This document shows positions 5,937-6,423 of a DNA stretch of 6,423 nt, in pieces. The stretch is from Eubacteriales bacterium (GTDB taxonomy: Bacteria; Bacillota; Clostridia; Oscillospirales; CAG-272): assembly GCA_028709565.1 (NCBI GenBank), contig JAQVWU010000178.1, forward strand, positions 1-6,423, read 5' to 3'. Both the position numbers and the translations under genes were made by a program. How positions within the stretch are numbered: position 1 is the stretch's first letter; every line of letters starts with the position of its first letter. The notes beneath the pieces are model-generated. The model ran no database searches, had not been told where the DNA came from, and saw only the letters and a program-made list of their open reading frames with translations.

Positions 5937-6423
5937 TTGAAAAAAATATGTTTAATAATAGTTTTTGTCTTAGTGTTGTCTTATCTGCCGTCATGTGCTA
6001 ACCGGAATGACAGAGGCAACACGAATATAACCGGCAATGCAGGCAGAATAACCGGAAATTATAGAACCGACGGAGATTTAAGAGACGGAACTACGAGCCG
6101 TAAAGGCGGACTAAACGACCGAAATAGCGGAACCATAAACGACAGAAATAACGGAACCAACGACCGGAACAACGGAACCAATAACCGGAACAACGGAACC
6201 AATGACAGAAACAACGGAACCAACGACCGGAATAACAGAACCAATGACCGGAATAACGTAACCAATGACCGGAACAACGGATTAAACGACCGAAATAACG
6301 GAACCAATAACCGGAACGGACTAAACGACCAAAACGGCAGAATAAACGGTCGAAATAACGATGGAATAACCGATGGCGGATTGAATGGAGCCAATGGCGG
6401 AACAAGCGGATTCGGCAATACTC
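5937..6423 (+). CDS. probable Asn-rich repeat lipoprotein, TTG start, 3' end beyond window
   Basis: I do not recognise this gene. The frame runs open from TTG (5937) to the window edge, 162 codons with no stop. The N-terminus is a textbook lipoprotein signal: MKK, a hydrophobic core of about residues 4-17 (ICLIIVFVLVLSYL), then LPSC with C20 as the lipidation site, so the product should be anchored on the outer face of the membrane. The mature chain has no recognisable catalytic domain: a Gly/Thr/Arg/Asn-rich linker (about 21-59), then about ten heptapeptide units of consensus NDRNNGT (about 60-129), which decay into a Gly/Asn-rich stretch. It is probably disordered. Synonymous third-position variation among units (AAC/AAT, CGG/CGA/AGA) supports this frame as the coding one. 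Opposite-strand open frames over the repeat lack a start site or signal. Role unknown; a surface spacer for a C-terminal domain off the edge is one possibility. Confidence 0.75.
   Translation, partial: MKKICLIIVFVLVLSYLPSCANRNDRGNTNITGNAGRITGNYRTDGDLRDGTTSRKGGLNDRNSGTINDRNNGTNDRNNGTNNRNNGTNDRNNGTNDRNNRTNDRNNVTNDRNNGLNDRNNGTNNRNGLNDQNGRINGRNNDGITDGGLNGANGGTSGFGNT
6114..6323 (+). repeat. 21-bp in-frame tandem repeat encoding NDRNNGT heptapeptides
   Basis: Eight units run in exact 21-bp register from 6138 to 6305 (starts 6138, 6159, 6180, 6201, 6222, 6243, 6264, 6285). One more unit at 6114-6134 is separated by a 3-bp ATA insertion, and a shortened 18-bp unit follows at 6306-6323. In peptide form the units read NDRNSGT, NDRNNGT (twice), NNRNNGT, NDRNNGT, NDRNNRT, NDRNNVT, NDRNNGL, NDRNNGT and NNRNGL. 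Weaker relatives (NDQNGRI, NGRNNDG) continue to about 6365. As unit length is a multiple of three, gain or loss of units would keep the frame. Confidence 0.93.

Noticed and set aside
6114..6365. CRISPR array or intergenic satellite as explanation of the 21-bp repeat
   Set aside because: There are no unique spacers between units, the unit is shorter than CRISPR repeats, and the repeat lies in frame within a signal-peptide-bearing reading frame.
6059..6418. Minus-strand open frames over the repeat (also 6091-6405), encoding Phe/Arg/Leu-rich repetitive peptides
   Set aside because: They are reflections of the 21-bp repeat, whose multiple-of-three period keeps several frames open. No ribosome site is evident, and the plus frame has the signal peptide and lipobox and shows synonymous variation.

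Overview
This looks like a chromosomal window from an anaerobic, low-to-moderate G+C bacterium, most likely an uncultured member of the Clostridia (Bacillota). The reasons are a hisS-aspS operon, a HisRS with four cysteine pairs in its insertion domain, purine-rich Shine-Dalgarno sites ahead of the genes whose starts are visible, AT-rich intergenic DNA with consensus sigma-A type promoters, and a YgiQ-type radical SAM gene. The assignment to Clostridia is inferred from gene content; there is no rRNA or other marker here to settle it.

Layout, left to right. (1) Positions 1-891, plus strand: the C-terminal part of a YgiQ-family radical SAM protein, open at the left edge. (2) Positions 944-992: a perfect 21-bp-stem hairpin with T-tracts on both sides, a bidirectional terminator shared by the two converging transcription units. 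(3) Positions 991-4091, minus strand: a two-gene operon with hisS (histidyl-tRNA synthetase) first and aspS (aspartyl-tRNA synthetase) 26 bp behind it. It is driven by a full-consensus promoter at 4165-4193, and I could not find a T-box leader. (4) Positions 4092-4324: a divergent intergenic region with two nearly back-to-back promoters. (5) Positions 4325-5800, plus strand: a complete cytosolic sulfatase with a formylglycine motif of the Cys type. (6) Positions 5801-5936: AT-rich spacer with short palindromes. (7) From 5937 off the right edge: a probable lipoprotein starting at TTG, whose mature part is an Asn-rich heptapeptide tandem repeat (consensus NDRNNGT).

The two synthetases form a standard housekeeping operon that charges tRNA-His and tRNA-Asp. 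The sulfatase has no visible partner gene (no transporter, maturase or glycosidase inside the window), so its substrate cannot be read from context. YgiQ and the lipoprotein have no evident link to their neighbours. Most of the window is ordinary. The one part I cannot match to a known family is the repeat lipoprotein at the right edge, and its C-terminus is missing. I did not find convincing evidence of a new multi-gene system.
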